DNA from: Hamadaea sp013361475
GTDB lineage: Bacteria > Actinomycetota > Actinomycetes > Mycobacteriales > Micromonosporaceae
Assembly: GCF_040654195.1 (NCBI RefSeq)
Contig: NZ_JBFAHM010000003.1
Location: 496,001-560,000, forward strand
Direction of reading: 5' to 3'
Length of the DNA stretch: 64,000 bases
Positions 52,290-60,392 of this stretch are shown in pieces. The number at the start of each line of letters is the position of its first letter. The stretch's first letter is position 1. The notes under the pieces were generated by a model that did not search any database, was not told where the DNA came from, and saw nothing but the letters and a program-made list of their open reading frames with translations. The position numbers were made by a program, and so were the translations under genes.

Positions 52290-53084
52290 TCAGGCGCCGA
52301 AGCGCCGCTGCCGATGGGCGTACGCCCGCAGCGCGCGGAGGAAGTCGATGTGCCGGAAGTCCGGCCAGTTCATGTCGCAGAAGTAGAACTCGGAGTGCGC
52401 GGACTGCCAGAGCAGGAAGCCGGACAGCCGCTGCTCGCCACTCGTCCGGATGATCAGGTCCGGGTCGGGCTGGCCCTTGGTGTAGAGGTGCTCGGCGATG
52501 TGCTCGACGTCCAGGACCTCGGCCAGCTCCTCCAGGGTGCCGCCGGCCTTGGCGTGCTCCTGGAGCAGGGACCGGACGGCGTCGGCGATCTCCCGGCGGC
52601 CGCCGTAGCCGACCGCCATGTTCACGACCGCGCCGCCGACCCGGTCGGCCGTCTTCCCCTCGGCCGCCTTGAGGGTCAGCGCGTTTCCGGCGGGCAGCAG
52701 GTCCATCGCGCCGGCCATCTTCAGCCGCCAGGGGTTGCCGTCCTCGGCCAGCTCGGTCGCCAGGTCGGAGATGATCTGGAGCAGCGGGTCCAGCTCGGCC
52801 GGCGGGCGGCGCAGGTTGTCGGTGGCGAGCAGGTAGAGGGTCACATGCGGGATGCCGGCCTCGTCGCACCAGCGCAGCAGATCGATGATCCGGCGGGCGC
52901 CCACCCGGTGCCCGTCGTTGGGATCGACGTAGCCCATCTCCTTGGCCCAGCGGCGGTTGCCGTCGCACATCACGCCGACGTGCCGGGGCCGGATCTTGTT
53001 GATCAGCTTGCCCTCGAGGCGCCGCTCGTACAACGAGTACACCAGGTCGCGAACGGGCTTCACGCCTGGCAGCCTATCCCTCAT
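52290..53084 (-). CDS. uppS: Cis-prenyltransferase (short-chain Z-isoprenyl diphosphate synthase type)
   Basis: 264 residues. Condenses IPP with an allylic diphosphate in Z configuration. Family signatures: HVGVMCDGNRRWAKE (catalytic Asp), LYLLATDNLRRP and LIIRTSGEQRLSGFLLWQSAHSEFYF. The N-terminus (ATG 53084) aligns in length with Rv1086, the short-chain Z-FPP synthase, from memory, so it may make Z-FPP rather than C55. The start is unusual: ATG 53084 and GTG 53063 each have TAGGCT 6-7 bases upstream because of a 20-bp tandem duplication. Confidence 0.9.
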   Translation of the reverse strand: MRDRLPGVKPVRDLVYSLYERRLEGKLINKIRPRHVGVMCDGNRRWAKEMGYVDPNDGHRVGARRIIDLLRWCDEAGIPHVTLYLLATDNLRRPPAELDPLLQIISDLATELAEDGNPWRLKMAGAMDLLPAGNALTLKAAEGKTADRVGGAVVNMAVGYGGRREIADAVRSLLQEHAKAGGTLEELAEVLDVEHIAEHLYTKGQPDPDLIIRTSGEQRLSGFLLWQSAHSEFYFCDMNWPDFRHIDFLRALRAYAHRQRRFGA

Positions 53085-53107
53085 CGCGGCAGCCTATCCC
53101 TCATCGC
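53068..53107 (-). repeat. 20-bp tandem duplication carrying two -10 elements of uppS
   Basis: GGCAGCCTATCCCTCATCGC occurs at 53068-53087 and again, identical, at 53088-53107. On the minus strand each contains TAGGCT: 53096-53091 is six bases before ATG 53084, and 53076-53071 is seven before GTG 53063. Confidence 0.8.
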
Positions 53108-53116
53108 GACCGTCCC

Positions 53117-53572
53117 TCACCGGGACTGCCAGGCATCCGGCGCCTTGGTGAGCGCCACCACGGGATCGGGCAACTGACCGCTGACGATGTCGCTGAGGTT
53201 CACCTCATCGACGACGTTGCGTACGGCGGCACGCACGGCGACCCAGAGCGTCGGCAGGTGCTCGGCCGTCCCGGAATAGCTCGTCTGCTCGGGCCGATGA
53301 CCGCGTACGCCGGCGAGGGGTCCGTCGACCGCGCGCAGCACCGCACCCACCGTCGTCTCGCCCGGCGGCCGGGTGAGGCTGTAGCCGCCCTCGGCGCCCC
53401 GGATCGAGATCACGATGCCGCCGCGACGCAGGTCGGCGAGGATCGCCTCGAGGAACTTCCGAGGCAGCGCCTGGGCGTCCGCCAACGCCTGGGCGGAGAT
53501 GGTCGCGGGGTAGGCGGCGGCCAGCTCCAGAGCGGCCCGGACGGCGTATTCGCCGCGTGCGGAAATCTGCAC
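53117..53572 (-). CDS. Rrf2-family transcriptional regulator without cysteines
   Basis: 151 residues. Winged helix of the Rrf2 type: ISARGEYAVRAALELA, AQALPRKFLEAILADLRRGGIV and SIRGAEGGYSLTRPP. It contains no cysteine at all, so unlike IscR or NsrR it cannot hold a cysteine-ligated Fe-S cluster. Its GTG has TAGGGT (53584-53579) six bases upstream and no ribosome site. It lies between uppS and pckG on the same strand; its targets are unknown. Confidence 0.87.
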   Translation of the reverse strand: MQISARGEYAVRAALELAAAYPATISAQALADAQALPRKFLEAILADLRRGGIVISIRGAEGGYSLTRPPGETTVGAVLRAVDGPLAGVRGHRPEQTSYSGTAEHLPTLWVAVRAAVRNVVDEVNLSDIVSGQLPDPVVALTKAPDAWQSR

Positions 53573-53578
53573 GGTTAC

Positions 53579-53584
53579 ACCCTA
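53579..53584 (-). promoter_or_regulatory. -10-like TAGGGT, leaderless rrf2 promoter
   Basis: TAGGGT on the minus strand, six bases before GTG 53572. Confidence 0.5.
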
Positions 53585-53589
53585 TGTGA

Positions 53590-53620
53590 ACGGCCGCCCC
53601 GCGGTGGACGAGGCGGCCGT
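53590..53620 (-). terminator. Hairpin after pckG
   Basis: 9-bp stem ACGGCCGCC (53590-53598) / GGCGGCCGT (53612-53620), loop 13, 20 bp beyond the pckG stop and just upstream of the rrf2 -10. Confidence 0.6.
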
Positions 53621-53640
53621 GCGACTGAGACGCCTCGCTG

Positions 53641-55479
53641 CTACTCGACGCCGAGGCGGGCCTTGAGCGCGTCGAGCTCGGCCCAGAGTACGCCCGGCAG
53701 CTTGTCGCCGAACTTGGCGAACCATTCGGTGATCTGCGGAATCTCCGCCTTCCACTCCTCCGGGTCCACCTTCAGGGCGGCGATGAGGTCGGCCGGGTCG
53801 AGGTCCAGACCCGAGACGTCGAGCGCCTCCGGCGTGGGGACGTAGCCGACCGGCGTCTCGACGGCGTCGGCGCGGCCCTCCAGCCGCTCGACGACCCACT
53901 TCAGGACGCGGGAGTTCTCGCCGTATCCGGGCCACAGGAACTGGCCCTCGTCGCCCCGCCGGAACCAGTTCACGTAGAAGATCTTCGGCAGCATGGCCGC
54001 GTCCGGGGTCTGGCCGCCGCCCTTGCCCATCGCGATCCAGTGGGCGAAGTAGTCGGCGGCGTTGTAGCCGATGAACGGCAGCATCGCCATCGGGTCGCGG
54101 CGGACGACGCCGACCTGGCCCACCGCGGCCGCCGTCGTCTCGGACGACAGCGTCGCGCCCTGGAACACGCCGTGCACCCAGTCACGAGCCTCGCTGACCA
54201 GCGGAATCGTGGTCTTGCGGCGGCCGCCGAACAGGATGGCGTCGATCGGCACCCCAGCCGGGTCCTCATAGGACTCCGCCAGGATCGGGCACTGCTTGAT
54301 CGGCGTGCAGAAGCGGGAGTTCGGGTGGCTCGACAGCTCGCCGGAGTCCGGCGTCCAGTCGTTGCCGTGCCAGTCGATCAGGTGCGCCGGCGGCTCACCC
54401 ATGCCTTCCCACCAGATGTCGCCCTCGTCGGTCAGCGCGACGTTGGTGAACAGCGAGTTGCCCTTGGCGATGGTGCGCATCGCGTTCGGGTTGGTCTTGT
54501 AGTCCGTGCCCGGGGCGACGCCGAACAGGCCGTACTCGGGGTTGACGGCGTACAGGCGGCCGTCGTCGCCGAAGCGCATCCAGGCGATGTCGTCGCCGAG
54601 CGTCTCGACCTTCCAGCCGGGGATCGTCGGCTCCAGCATGGCCAGGTTGGTCTTGCCGCAGGCGCTGGGGAACGCACCCGTGACGTGGTAGACCTTCCCC
54701 TCCGGGCTGGTCAGCCGCAGGATCAGCATGTGCTCGGCGAGCCAGCCCTCGTCCCGGCCCATGACCGAGCCGATCCGCAGCGAGTAGCACTTCTTGCCCA
54801 GCAGCGAGTTGCCGCCGTAGCCGGAGCCGTAGCTCCAGATCAGCCGCTCCTCGGGGAAGTGGGTGATGTACTTCGTCTGGCTGCACGGCCACTCGACGTC
54901 GGCCTCACCGGGCTGCAACGGCGCGCCGACCGAGTGCAGCGCGTGCACGAACTCGGCGTCGTCGCCCATCGCCTCCAGGACGTGCGCGCCCATCCGGGTC
55001 ATCACCCGCATCGAGGCGACGACGTACGCCGAGTCGGTGATCTCGACGCCGAACATCGGCTTCTCGGCGGTCAGCGGGCCCATGCAGAACGGGATGACGT
55101 AGAGCGTGCGGCCGGTCATGCAACCCCGGTAGAGGTCGGTCATGATCTGCTTCATCTCGGCCGGCGCCATCCAGTTGTTGGTGGGACCGGCGTCCGCCTC
55201 GTCGACGGAGCAGATGAAGGTGCGCTCCTCGACCCGGGCGACGTCCGTCGGATCGGTACGCGCCCAGAACGAGTTGGGCTTGATCTCGGGGTTGAGCCGG
55301 ACCAGGGTGCCCGCCTCGACGAGGTCGTCGGTGAGCCGTGTCCACTCCGCGTCCGAGCCGTCGCACCAGACGATTCGGTCGGGGGTGGTCAGCTCGGCGA
55401 CCTCGCGTACCCAGGCGAGCAGCTTCGGATGGGTGGTCGGGGCGTTCTCCAGCCCCAAGCTGACGGTCGCAGCGGTCAT
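53641..55479 (-). CDS. pckG: Phosphoenolpyruvate carboxykinase (GTP)
   Basis: 612 residues, cytosolic gluconeogenic enzyme converting oxaloacetate and GTP to PEP. The GTP-type signature is clear: P-loop FPSACGKTNLAM with the reactive cysteine, LGDDIAWMRFG (metal Asp) and FGGRRKTTIPLV. ATG 55479 has AGGAGAG 6 bases upstream. Together with glpX it marks gluconeogenesis. The 368-bp gap upstream separates it from the divergent sigma gene. Confidence 0.96.
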   Translation of the reverse strand: MTAATVSLGLENAPTTHPKLLAWVREVAELTTPDRIVWCDGSDAEWTRLTDDLVEAGTLVRLNPEIKPNSFWARTDPTDVARVEERTFICSVDEADAGPTNNWMAPAEMKQIMTDLYRGCMTGRTLYVIPFCMGPLTAEKPMFGVEITDSAYVVASMRVMTRMGAHVLEAMGDDAEFVHALHSVGAPLQPGEADVEWPCSQTKYITHFPEERLIWSYGSGYGGNSLLGKKCYSLRIGSVMGRDEGWLAEHMLILRLTSPEGKVYHVTGAFPSACGKTNLAMLEPTIPGWKVETLGDDIAWMRFGDDGRLYAVNPEYGLFGVAPGTDYKTNPNAMRTIAKGNSLFTNVALTDEGDIWWEGMGEPPAHLIDWHGNDWTPDSGELSSHPNSRFCTPIKQCPILAESYEDPAGVPIDAILFGGRRKTTIPLVSEARDWVHGVFQGATLSSETTAAAVGQVGVVRRDPMAMLPFIGYNAADYFAHWIAMGKGGGQTPDAAMLPKIFYVNWFRRGDEGQFLWPGYGENSRVLKWVVERLEGRADAVETPVGYVPTPEALDVSGLDLDPADLIAALKVDPEEWKAEIPQITEWFAKFGDKLPGVLWAELDALKARLGVE

Positions 55480-55847
55480 GGCTCTCTCCTATGTGGTCGA
55501 CACTGACCGGGAAGGAAGTCGTAGGGCGGCGCCGGTCCCGGCGGGTGCGACGGGATGGCGCGTTCACCTGAACGTGCCCTCAGCGTAAGCCCTGCTACGC
55601 CTCCTGAGCCCTTGCCGTCTTGTGAAGAACTGCACAAGCTGCGGCGTTTGTGCGCGCGGACGTTCGTTTCTCCATCCCCGCGCGCGTCCGCGCGCAAACC
55701 TTGCCGACCCGCCATTGTTGATCTTGGCGAGGCGACCGGGATCGGCCGAGGTTACGGCGGAATTGGGGGTTCCCCTGGATGGGGGACGAAGGTTAGGGTT
55801 TTGGGGCATATCGGACAGCCTGCACAAAGCTCCCCCCGGAGGCAGCG
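55480..55847. promoter_or_regulatory. Divergent control region between pckG and the sigma-fusion gene
   Basis: No gene-like frame with expected codon bias. It holds an inverted repeat GTTTGTGCGCGCGGACG (55646-55662) / CGTCCGCGCGCAAAC (55685-55699), which differs only by two extra bases in the left arm, and a GGGGG-TTCCCC dyad near 55767. A GTTAGGGTTTTGGGGCATAT stretch (55791 on) is a candidate sigma promoter. The GTG of the sigma gene has CCGGAGG 6 bases upstream. Nothing else recognised. Confidence 0.4.
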
Positions 55848-58349
55848 GTGACCGTTCAGATCGACTCTGCCCTGAGTTCGGACGCGGAGTTGCTGACCCG
55901 CGTTCGCGATGGCGACACCGACGCGTACGGCGAGTTGTATCGCCGCCACGCGGACGCGGCGAAGCGCCTCGCCGTCGTGCTTGCCCGTGATCGCGGGGAG
56001 GCCGAAGACCTCGCCGCCGAGGCGTTCGCCCGGGTCCTGGGCACGCTGCGGGCGGGCGGCGGACCACAGACGGCGTTCCGGCCCTACCTGCTCACCGTCG
56101 TACGCAACGCGTTCTACGACCGCGTGCGGCGCAATCAGAAGGTCGAGCCGACCGACGTGATCGAGGAGTACGAGCGGCCCGAGCCGTACGAGGACCCCTC
56201 GATCGCCGCGCTCGAGCGGTCGTACGCCGCCCGTGCCTTCGCCCGGCTGCCCGAACGCTGGCGCGCGGTGCTGTGGCATACGGAGGTCGAGGGTGAGACG
56301 CCGACGCAGATCGCGCCGCTGTTCGGGTTGACCGCGAACGCCGTGGCCGTGCTCGCCTTCCGGGCTCGGGAACGCCTTCGCCAGGGATATCTGGCCGAGC
56401 ACATCACGCTGACCGGGTCGCCCCGATGCCACTGGACCGGCGAGCACCTACCCGGTTACGTCCGCGCCGGACTGGCCGGGCGGGAACGCACCAAGGTCGA
56501 GGATCACCTCGCCGAATGCGCCGAATGCCGCCGCCTGCACCGCGAGCTGACCGAGGCGAACGTGAGCTTACGGGTGGTGCTCGCGCCGTTGCTGCTGGGC
56601 GCGGCCGGGCCGGGCTACCTCGCCTCGACGGCGGCGAAAGCCGGACTCGCCGGAGTGTGGGCGTCGCTGACCGGTGCGGTGGCGGCGTGGTGGCACGGGC
56701 TCACCGGCGGCCTCGTCCGGATCGCGACCGACGCCTGGTGGTGGTTGACCACCCTGCCGAAACGGCTGGCCCGGCGGTACGGCGGGCCGAACGTGGCGGC
56801 CGCGAGCGGGCTGATCCTCGCGGCGATCCTCGGGGTGGCCGTCTTCGTCGTCAGCGTCGTCGCACATCCGGGCCCGCCGCAGTCGTCGCGGGGGTCCACG
56901 GCCGCCGAACTGCCCGTCCCGGCTCCGGCGGAGCCTCCGCTCCTCGCGACCACGGCACCCCAGCCGACCCTGGACACCAGTCCGACACGACTTCCCGCGA
57001 TCTCCCCGCCGGCCATCAGCGGAACAGCCGAACCACGGACGACTCCGATAACGGCACCCGAAAACGTCTCGATCACTCCAGATCCGGCCGGCTCTACGTA
57101 TGTCGCCGGGGGAAAGACAGCACTGCCGTTGGTGTTCAGCCGCACGGAATCCGGTTCGCGCCTCGAAGCCTTGACGCTGACCGGCCGCTCCGCTGCGCGT
57201 ATCAATAAAAGGAGCTGGATATTCATCCTGGCCTTGCCTACCGGGGTGACGCTCGCGGGCCGTGACGCGGGCGACGGCTGGACCTGCCGCGGCGGCTCGA
57301 CCGTGACCTGTACGCGGGCCGAGCCCGGCGCGCGGACGGTGGCCAAGGTGCCGATCGCCATCGGACCGCAGGTGACGGGATTCCAGCCGGTCGCGCTGCG
57401 CTTCGCTGGGCGATCCATGCGATTCCGGCTGCCGATCGCGCCGGCCGGCACGGTGACCGCCTTCGCCGGGACCGGCCGGCTCCGCACGACCCTCGGCGGG
57501 AACGCGCTGCTCAGCTGCCTGCCCCGACCGGCCTGCCTGGCCTCGGACAACAATGCGCTGACCATGGTCCCGCTGCTGCCGTCGGCGACCGAACCCGGGC
57601 CGCCCTACGGCCTGTTCGCGCCGGGCGGCCCGACCACTCCGGACGGGCAGCTCGCCGAGCTGGCCGGGGACAAGGTCGCCAGCGGTGCGCTGGTGGACGT
57701 GCCCCGGGGCGCCCGCGTGCGCTGGGCCGCGCTGGTCGTGGGCGGGTCGACGGCGGTGCCGGACCTGGTGGCGCTGCACGGGCCGAACGCCGGCTGGCAC
57801 CCGGTGAAGCTGGCGCGGTCCGCCGGCCAGGGGTACGCGGACGTGACCCGGCTGCTCCAGGGCGACGGCGGCGGCTCGTGGTGGGTGGCCGCGGCCGCCG
57901 CCGGTCTGCCCGCCGGAGCGGGGGCGTACGCGGGCTGGAGCATCGCCGTCGTCTACGAGCAGGCGAAGGCGCCGCTGACCGAGGTGGCGGTCCAGCTCGG
58001 ACCGGCGAACCTGAACCAGCCTGATTCCCACGTAACCGTCCGAGTGCTCGACGGGGCGAAGGTGGAGGTCGGCCTCGCGTTGTGGGAAGGCGACCGCGGA
58101 CTGACCGGCGACACCTTGCTGATCGGCCGTCGTCCGGTGGGCGAGGCCGGCAACCTGGCCCGAGGGGAGAGCGCCAGCGCCCGCGCGGTCGTCTGCGCGA
58201 CCGGCGGAACCTGCGTCTGGCGTACGCCGGGCGTGGACGTCCTGCGGTTCGAAGGACGCGCCGACGGCGGCTCGATCACTCTGCGCTCCGGCGGAGACCC
58301 CTTCGTCCTCGGACTCCTCGTGTACGCCCAGCAGATCGACTCCCGGTAG
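55848..58349 (+). CDS. ECF sigma factor fused to zinc-finger anti-sigma, membrane helix and outer beta domains
   Basis: 833 residues in one frame. Residues ~15-90: sigma region 2 (GELYRRHADAAKRLA; DLAAEAFARVLGTLR; YLLTVVRNAFYDRVRR). Residues ~130-190: sigma region 4 (LPERWRAVLWHTEVEGETPTQIAPLFGLT). Residues ~200-235: zinc anti-sigma motif H220-x3-C224-x2-C227 (HLAECAEC). A hydrophobic stretch lies at ~240-285 and a strong membrane helix at ~318-340 (GLILAAILGVAVFVVSVVA), then a Pro/Thr linker (~345-420) and ~410 outer residues with two beta-rich domains; the last (VPRGARVRWAALVVGG; YADVTRLLQGDGGGSWWV; YAGWSIAVVYEQ) resembles repeats of actinobacterial surface proteins. Fusions of this kind are known in some actinobacterial ECF groups; the outer domain is the likely sensor or adhesin. 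Confidence 0.85.
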   Translation: MTVQIDSALSSDAELLTRVRDGDTDAYGELYRRHADAAKRLAVVLARDRGEAEDLAAEAFARVLGTLRAGGGPQTAFRPYLLTVVRNAFYDRVRRNQKVEPTDVIEEYERPEPYEDPSIAALERSYAARAFARLPERWRAVLWHTEVEGETPTQIAPLFGLTANAVAVLAFRARERLRQGYLAEHITLTGSPRCHWTGEHLPGYVRAGLAGRERTKVEDHLAECAECRRLHRELTEANVSLRVVLAPLLLGAAGPGYLASTAAKAGLAGVWASLTGAVAAWWHGLTGGLVRIATDAWWWLTTLPKRLARRYGGPNVAAASGLILAAILGVAVFVVSVVAHPGPPQSSRGSTAAELPVPAPAEPPLLATTAPQPTLDTSPTRLPAISPPAISGTAEPRTTPITAPENVSITPDPAGSTYVAGGKTALPLVFSRTESGSRLEALTLTGRSAARINKRSWIFILALPTGVTLAGRDAGDGWTCRGGSTVTCTRAEPGARTVAKVPIAIGPQVTGFQPVALRFAGRSMRFRLPIAPAGTVTAFAGTGRLRTTLGGNALLSCLPRPACLASDNNALTMVPLLPSATEPGPPYGLFAPGGPTTPDGQLAELAGDKVASGALVDVPRGARVRWAALVVGGSTAVPDLVALHGPNAGWHPVKLARSAGQGYADVTRLLQGDGGGSWWVAAAAAGLPAGAGAYAGWSIAVVYEQAKAPLTEVAVQLGPANLNQPDSHVTVRVLDGAKVEVGLALWEGDRGLTGDTLLIGRRPVGEAGNLARGESASARAVVCATGGTCVWRTPGVDVLRFEGRADGGSITLRSGGDPFVLGLLVYAQQIDSR

Positions 58350-58352
58350 TCT
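58347..58352 (+). promoter_or_regulatory. -10-like TAGTCT, leaderless gtrA1 promoter overlapping sigma-gene stop
   Basis: TAGTCT begins with the TAG stop codon of the sigma-fusion gene and lies six bases before the GTG at 58359. Confidence 0.5.
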
Positions 58353-58358
58353 GAGCCC

Positions 58359-58802
58359 GTGTTCCGATCGCTCTACAACCGCTTCCGCCACCTGATCCAC
58401 GAACTGGGCAAGTTCGGGGTGGTCGGCGGTACGGCGTTCGTCATCGACACGGCGGTCTACAGCGCGCTGCTGGCGGCCGACGTCGAGACCACCGTCGCGA
58501 AGATCATCGCCACCGTGATCTCGGCGACCTGCGCCTTCATCGGCAACCGGTTCTGGACCTGGCGGGACCGCCCGCGCTCGGCCCTGCACCGGGAATACGT
58601 CCTCTACTTCACGTTCAACCTGATCGGGCTGGGCATCACCCTCGCGGTGCTGGGCTTCAGCCACTATGTGCTGGGCTCGATCTGGCCGGCCTTCCAGACC
58701 GACTTCGCCGATGTGATCTCCGCGCAGATCGTCGGCAACGCCCTGGCCACGATCTTCCGGTTCTGGACGTACCGCCGGTTCGTCTTCGCCCCCTCCAGCT
58801 AG
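58359..58802 (+). CDS. GtrA-family membrane protein 1
   Basis: 147 residues with four membrane helices. GtrA-like proteins move lipid-linked sugars across the membrane. The conserved pattern KFGVVGGTAFVIDTAVYSAL, FIGNRFWTWRDRPR and the late FRFWTYRRFVF is present. GTG start from a leaderless promoter. It is followed by tandem repeats and a second GtrA paralogue; a glycosyltransferase partner is not nearby. Confidence 0.88.
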   Translation: MFRSLYNRFRHLIHELGKFGVVGGTAFVIDTAVYSALLAADVETTVAKIIATVISATCAFIGNRFWTWRDRPRSALHREYVLYFTFNLIGLGITLAVLGFSHYVLGSIWPAFQTDFADVISAQIVGNALATIFRFWTYRRFVFAPSS

Positions 58803-58862
58803 TTCCGCGGGTTCCGCGGATTCGCCGGGTTCCGCGGATTCGCCGGGCTCCGCGGGTTCCGT
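58803..58862. repeat. 18-bp tandem repeat after gtrA1
   Basis: TTCCGCGGATTCGCCGGG occurs at 58812-58829 and 58830-58847, with half units on both sides (58803, 58848-58860). It begins one base past the gtrA1 stop. The remainder of the gap to 58992 shows no gene; it is slightly AT-richer. Confidence 0.75.
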
Positions 58863-58980
58863 GCGGGGCGGGTGACGGATCGATGATGTTGGCTGTGTTT
58901 CCGCTGTGTGTTGTGTAACGATCCCGGTGATTTGCCCCCCACACTCGGCCGATCGGTCGTCGGTTCGAGCAGCCATCCCC

Positions 58981-58986
58981 TAATGT
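58981..58986 (+). promoter_or_regulatory. -10-like TAATGT, leaderless gtrA2 promoter
   Basis: TAATGT, six bases before GTG 58993, with no ribosome site. Confidence 0.5.
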
Positions 58987-58992
58987 GGGTGG

Positions 58993-59601
58993 GTGCGTCT
59001 TGTCCGCTTCCTGCCTGAACGATTCCAGCAGCTCGCCCATGAGGCCCTGAAGTTCGGCCTGGTCGGCATCCTCAACACGCTGATCAATCTCGCCGTCTTC
59101 AACGCCCTCCTGGTCGGCATCCACGACGTCGGGCGGGTCAAGGCCAACTTCGTGGCGACCGCGGTCGCCACGGTCTTCGCGTACCTGATGAGCCGGTATT
59201 GGACCTTCCGTGACCGGCCCAGCGATCACTCCACGTCCCGCGAGTTCGCGCTCTTCGTGATCTTCAACGTGATCGGGCTCGGCATCGAGTCGGCGCTCAT
59301 CGGGGCCACCGTCTACATCCTGGGCACGAACAGCATCCTCGCGGTCAACATCGCCAAGGTGCTCGGCCTGGGAATCGGAACCGTCTTCCGGTTCTGGGCA
59401 TACCGGACGTTCGTCTTCCGGGGCGCCTCGACCGTCTCCTCCGACGACGTCGCCGAGAGCGAGGCGCTGGCGGCGGCCGTGGCCACCACCGGCACGCTGG
59501 GCGTCGAGGCCACCCTCGAGGAGATCGAGGCGGCGTACTCCGATGGGCTGCTCACCGAGGAGCAGTTCACCGAGCTGACCGCGTCCGCCTCGCGGCGCTA
59601 G
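58993..59601 (+). CDS. GtrA-family membrane protein 2
   Basis: 202 residues: four membrane helices as in gtrA1 (KFGLVGILNTLINLAVFNAL; YLMSRYWTFRDRPS; FRFWAYRTFVFRG) plus a ~60-residue acidic cytosolic tail (SSDDVAESEALAAAVATT ... EEIEAAYSDGLLTEEQF) absent from gtrA1. Diverged duplicate of gtrA1 with its own leaderless promoter. The tail may bind a partner; unknown. Confidence 0.88.
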   Translation: MRLVRFLPERFQQLAHEALKFGLVGILNTLINLAVFNALLVGIHDVGRVKANFVATAVATVFAYLMSRYWTFRDRPSDHSTSREFALFVIFNVIGLGIESALIGATVYILGTNSILAVNIAKVLGLGIGTVFRFWAYRTFVFRGASTVSSDDVAESEALAAAVATTGTLGVEATLEEIEAAYSDGLLTEEQFTELTASASRR

Positions 59602-59616
59602 CTTTCGCGCCGGTCC

Positions 59617-59707
59617 GCCTGGGTCCGCTGCGCGGGCTATACGCCTGGGTCCGCTGCGCGGGCTACACGCCTGGGTCCGCTGCGCGGGCTAGCTGCGCAG
59701 GCTATAC
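59617..59707. repeat. 26-bp tandem repeat, about 3.5 copies
   Basis: Unit GCCTGGGTCCGCTGCGCGGG + CTATAC at 59617-59642, 59643-59668 (CTACAC) and 59669-59692, then a partial unit to 59707. Directly precedes the hairpin at 59709. Confidence 0.85.
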
Positions 59708-59708
59708 G

Positions 59709-59764
59709 CAAGATCAGGGTCATTTCCGCGTCGTTATGGCGACATGGAAATGACCCTGATCTTG
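59709..59764. repeat. 19-bp-arm hairpin between gtrA2 and PH-domain gene
   Basis: Perfect arms CAAGATCAGGGTCATTTCC (59709-59727) / GGAAATGACCCTGATCTTG (59746-59764); the 18-base loop contains GTCG...CGAC. A likely bidirectional terminator between convergent genes. Confidence 0.85.
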
Positions 59765-59802
59765 TTGGAGCGATCTTGGGTGCGGGCTACTTCGCCCGCG
59801 GG

Positions 59803-60324
59803 CTACTTCGCCGGAGCGGCGGGCCGCTCGTCGTCGTCGAAGCTGTGCGAGTCCCGGTCCGCCTCGACGATCTCGTAGAGCGCCGTCTGGACCCGCTCGA
59901 CGTGCGGGATGTCGCTGAGCACCGACTGTCCCCGCTCGCCGGCCGACTCGATGGTGAGCGTGCCGCAGCCGAGCAGCCGCTCGATGAAGGTCTGCCCCAT
60001 GGAGTGGTCGTTGATCCGGTTGACCGGGATGTCGCGCCGGTTGCGCGAGAAGACGCCGGTCTGCAGGAGCACGCGCTCGTTGGTGAAGACGTAGTGCGTC
60101 GTCTTCCAGACGAGGTACGGCCACAGGGCCAGCCACACGATGGCGACCAGCGCCAGGGCGCCGACCACGATGAGCCCGATCTGGTTGATGAAGATCCCGG
60201 CCAGGATGGTCGCGGCGATGGCCACGAGGGTCACGAAGACCGGCCGGATCAGCGCTTTCCAGTGCGGGTGCAAATGCATGACGACGCGCTCGTCTCCGCT
60301 GAGCACGTCCTCGGGGAATGCCAC
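59803..60324 (-). CDS. PH-domain (bPH2/YdbS-like) membrane protein
   Basis: 173 residues: two close membrane helices (~28-70, VFVTLVAIAATILAGIFI; VVGALALVAIVWLALW) followed by a bPH2 domain (YVFTNERVLLQTGVFSRNRRDIPVNRINDHSMGQTFIERLLGCGTLTIES). GTG 60324 has GGAGG six bases upstream. The same gene lies next to birA in M. tuberculosis (Rv3278c-Rv3279c, from memory). Function unknown; bPH2 domains are membrane-associated scaffolds. Confidence 0.88.
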   Translation of the reverse strand: MAFPEDVLSGDERVVMHLHPHWKALIRPVFVTLVAIAATILAGIFINQIGLIVVGALALVAIVWLALWPYLVWKTTHYVFTNERVLLQTGVFSRNRRDIPVNRINDHSMGQTFIERLLGCGTLTIESAGERGQSVLSDIPHVERVQTALYEIVEADRDSHSFDDDERPAAPAK

Positions 60325-60392
60325 GACTAACCTCCTGATGGTGCTGCTCTCGCAGTCGACGCGCTGAGGTTAGTCCCCGTAGTCCAGTCGCG

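Noticed and set aside
59617..59707. CRISPR array
   Set aside because: The units are contiguous with no unique spacers; it is a simple tandem repeat.
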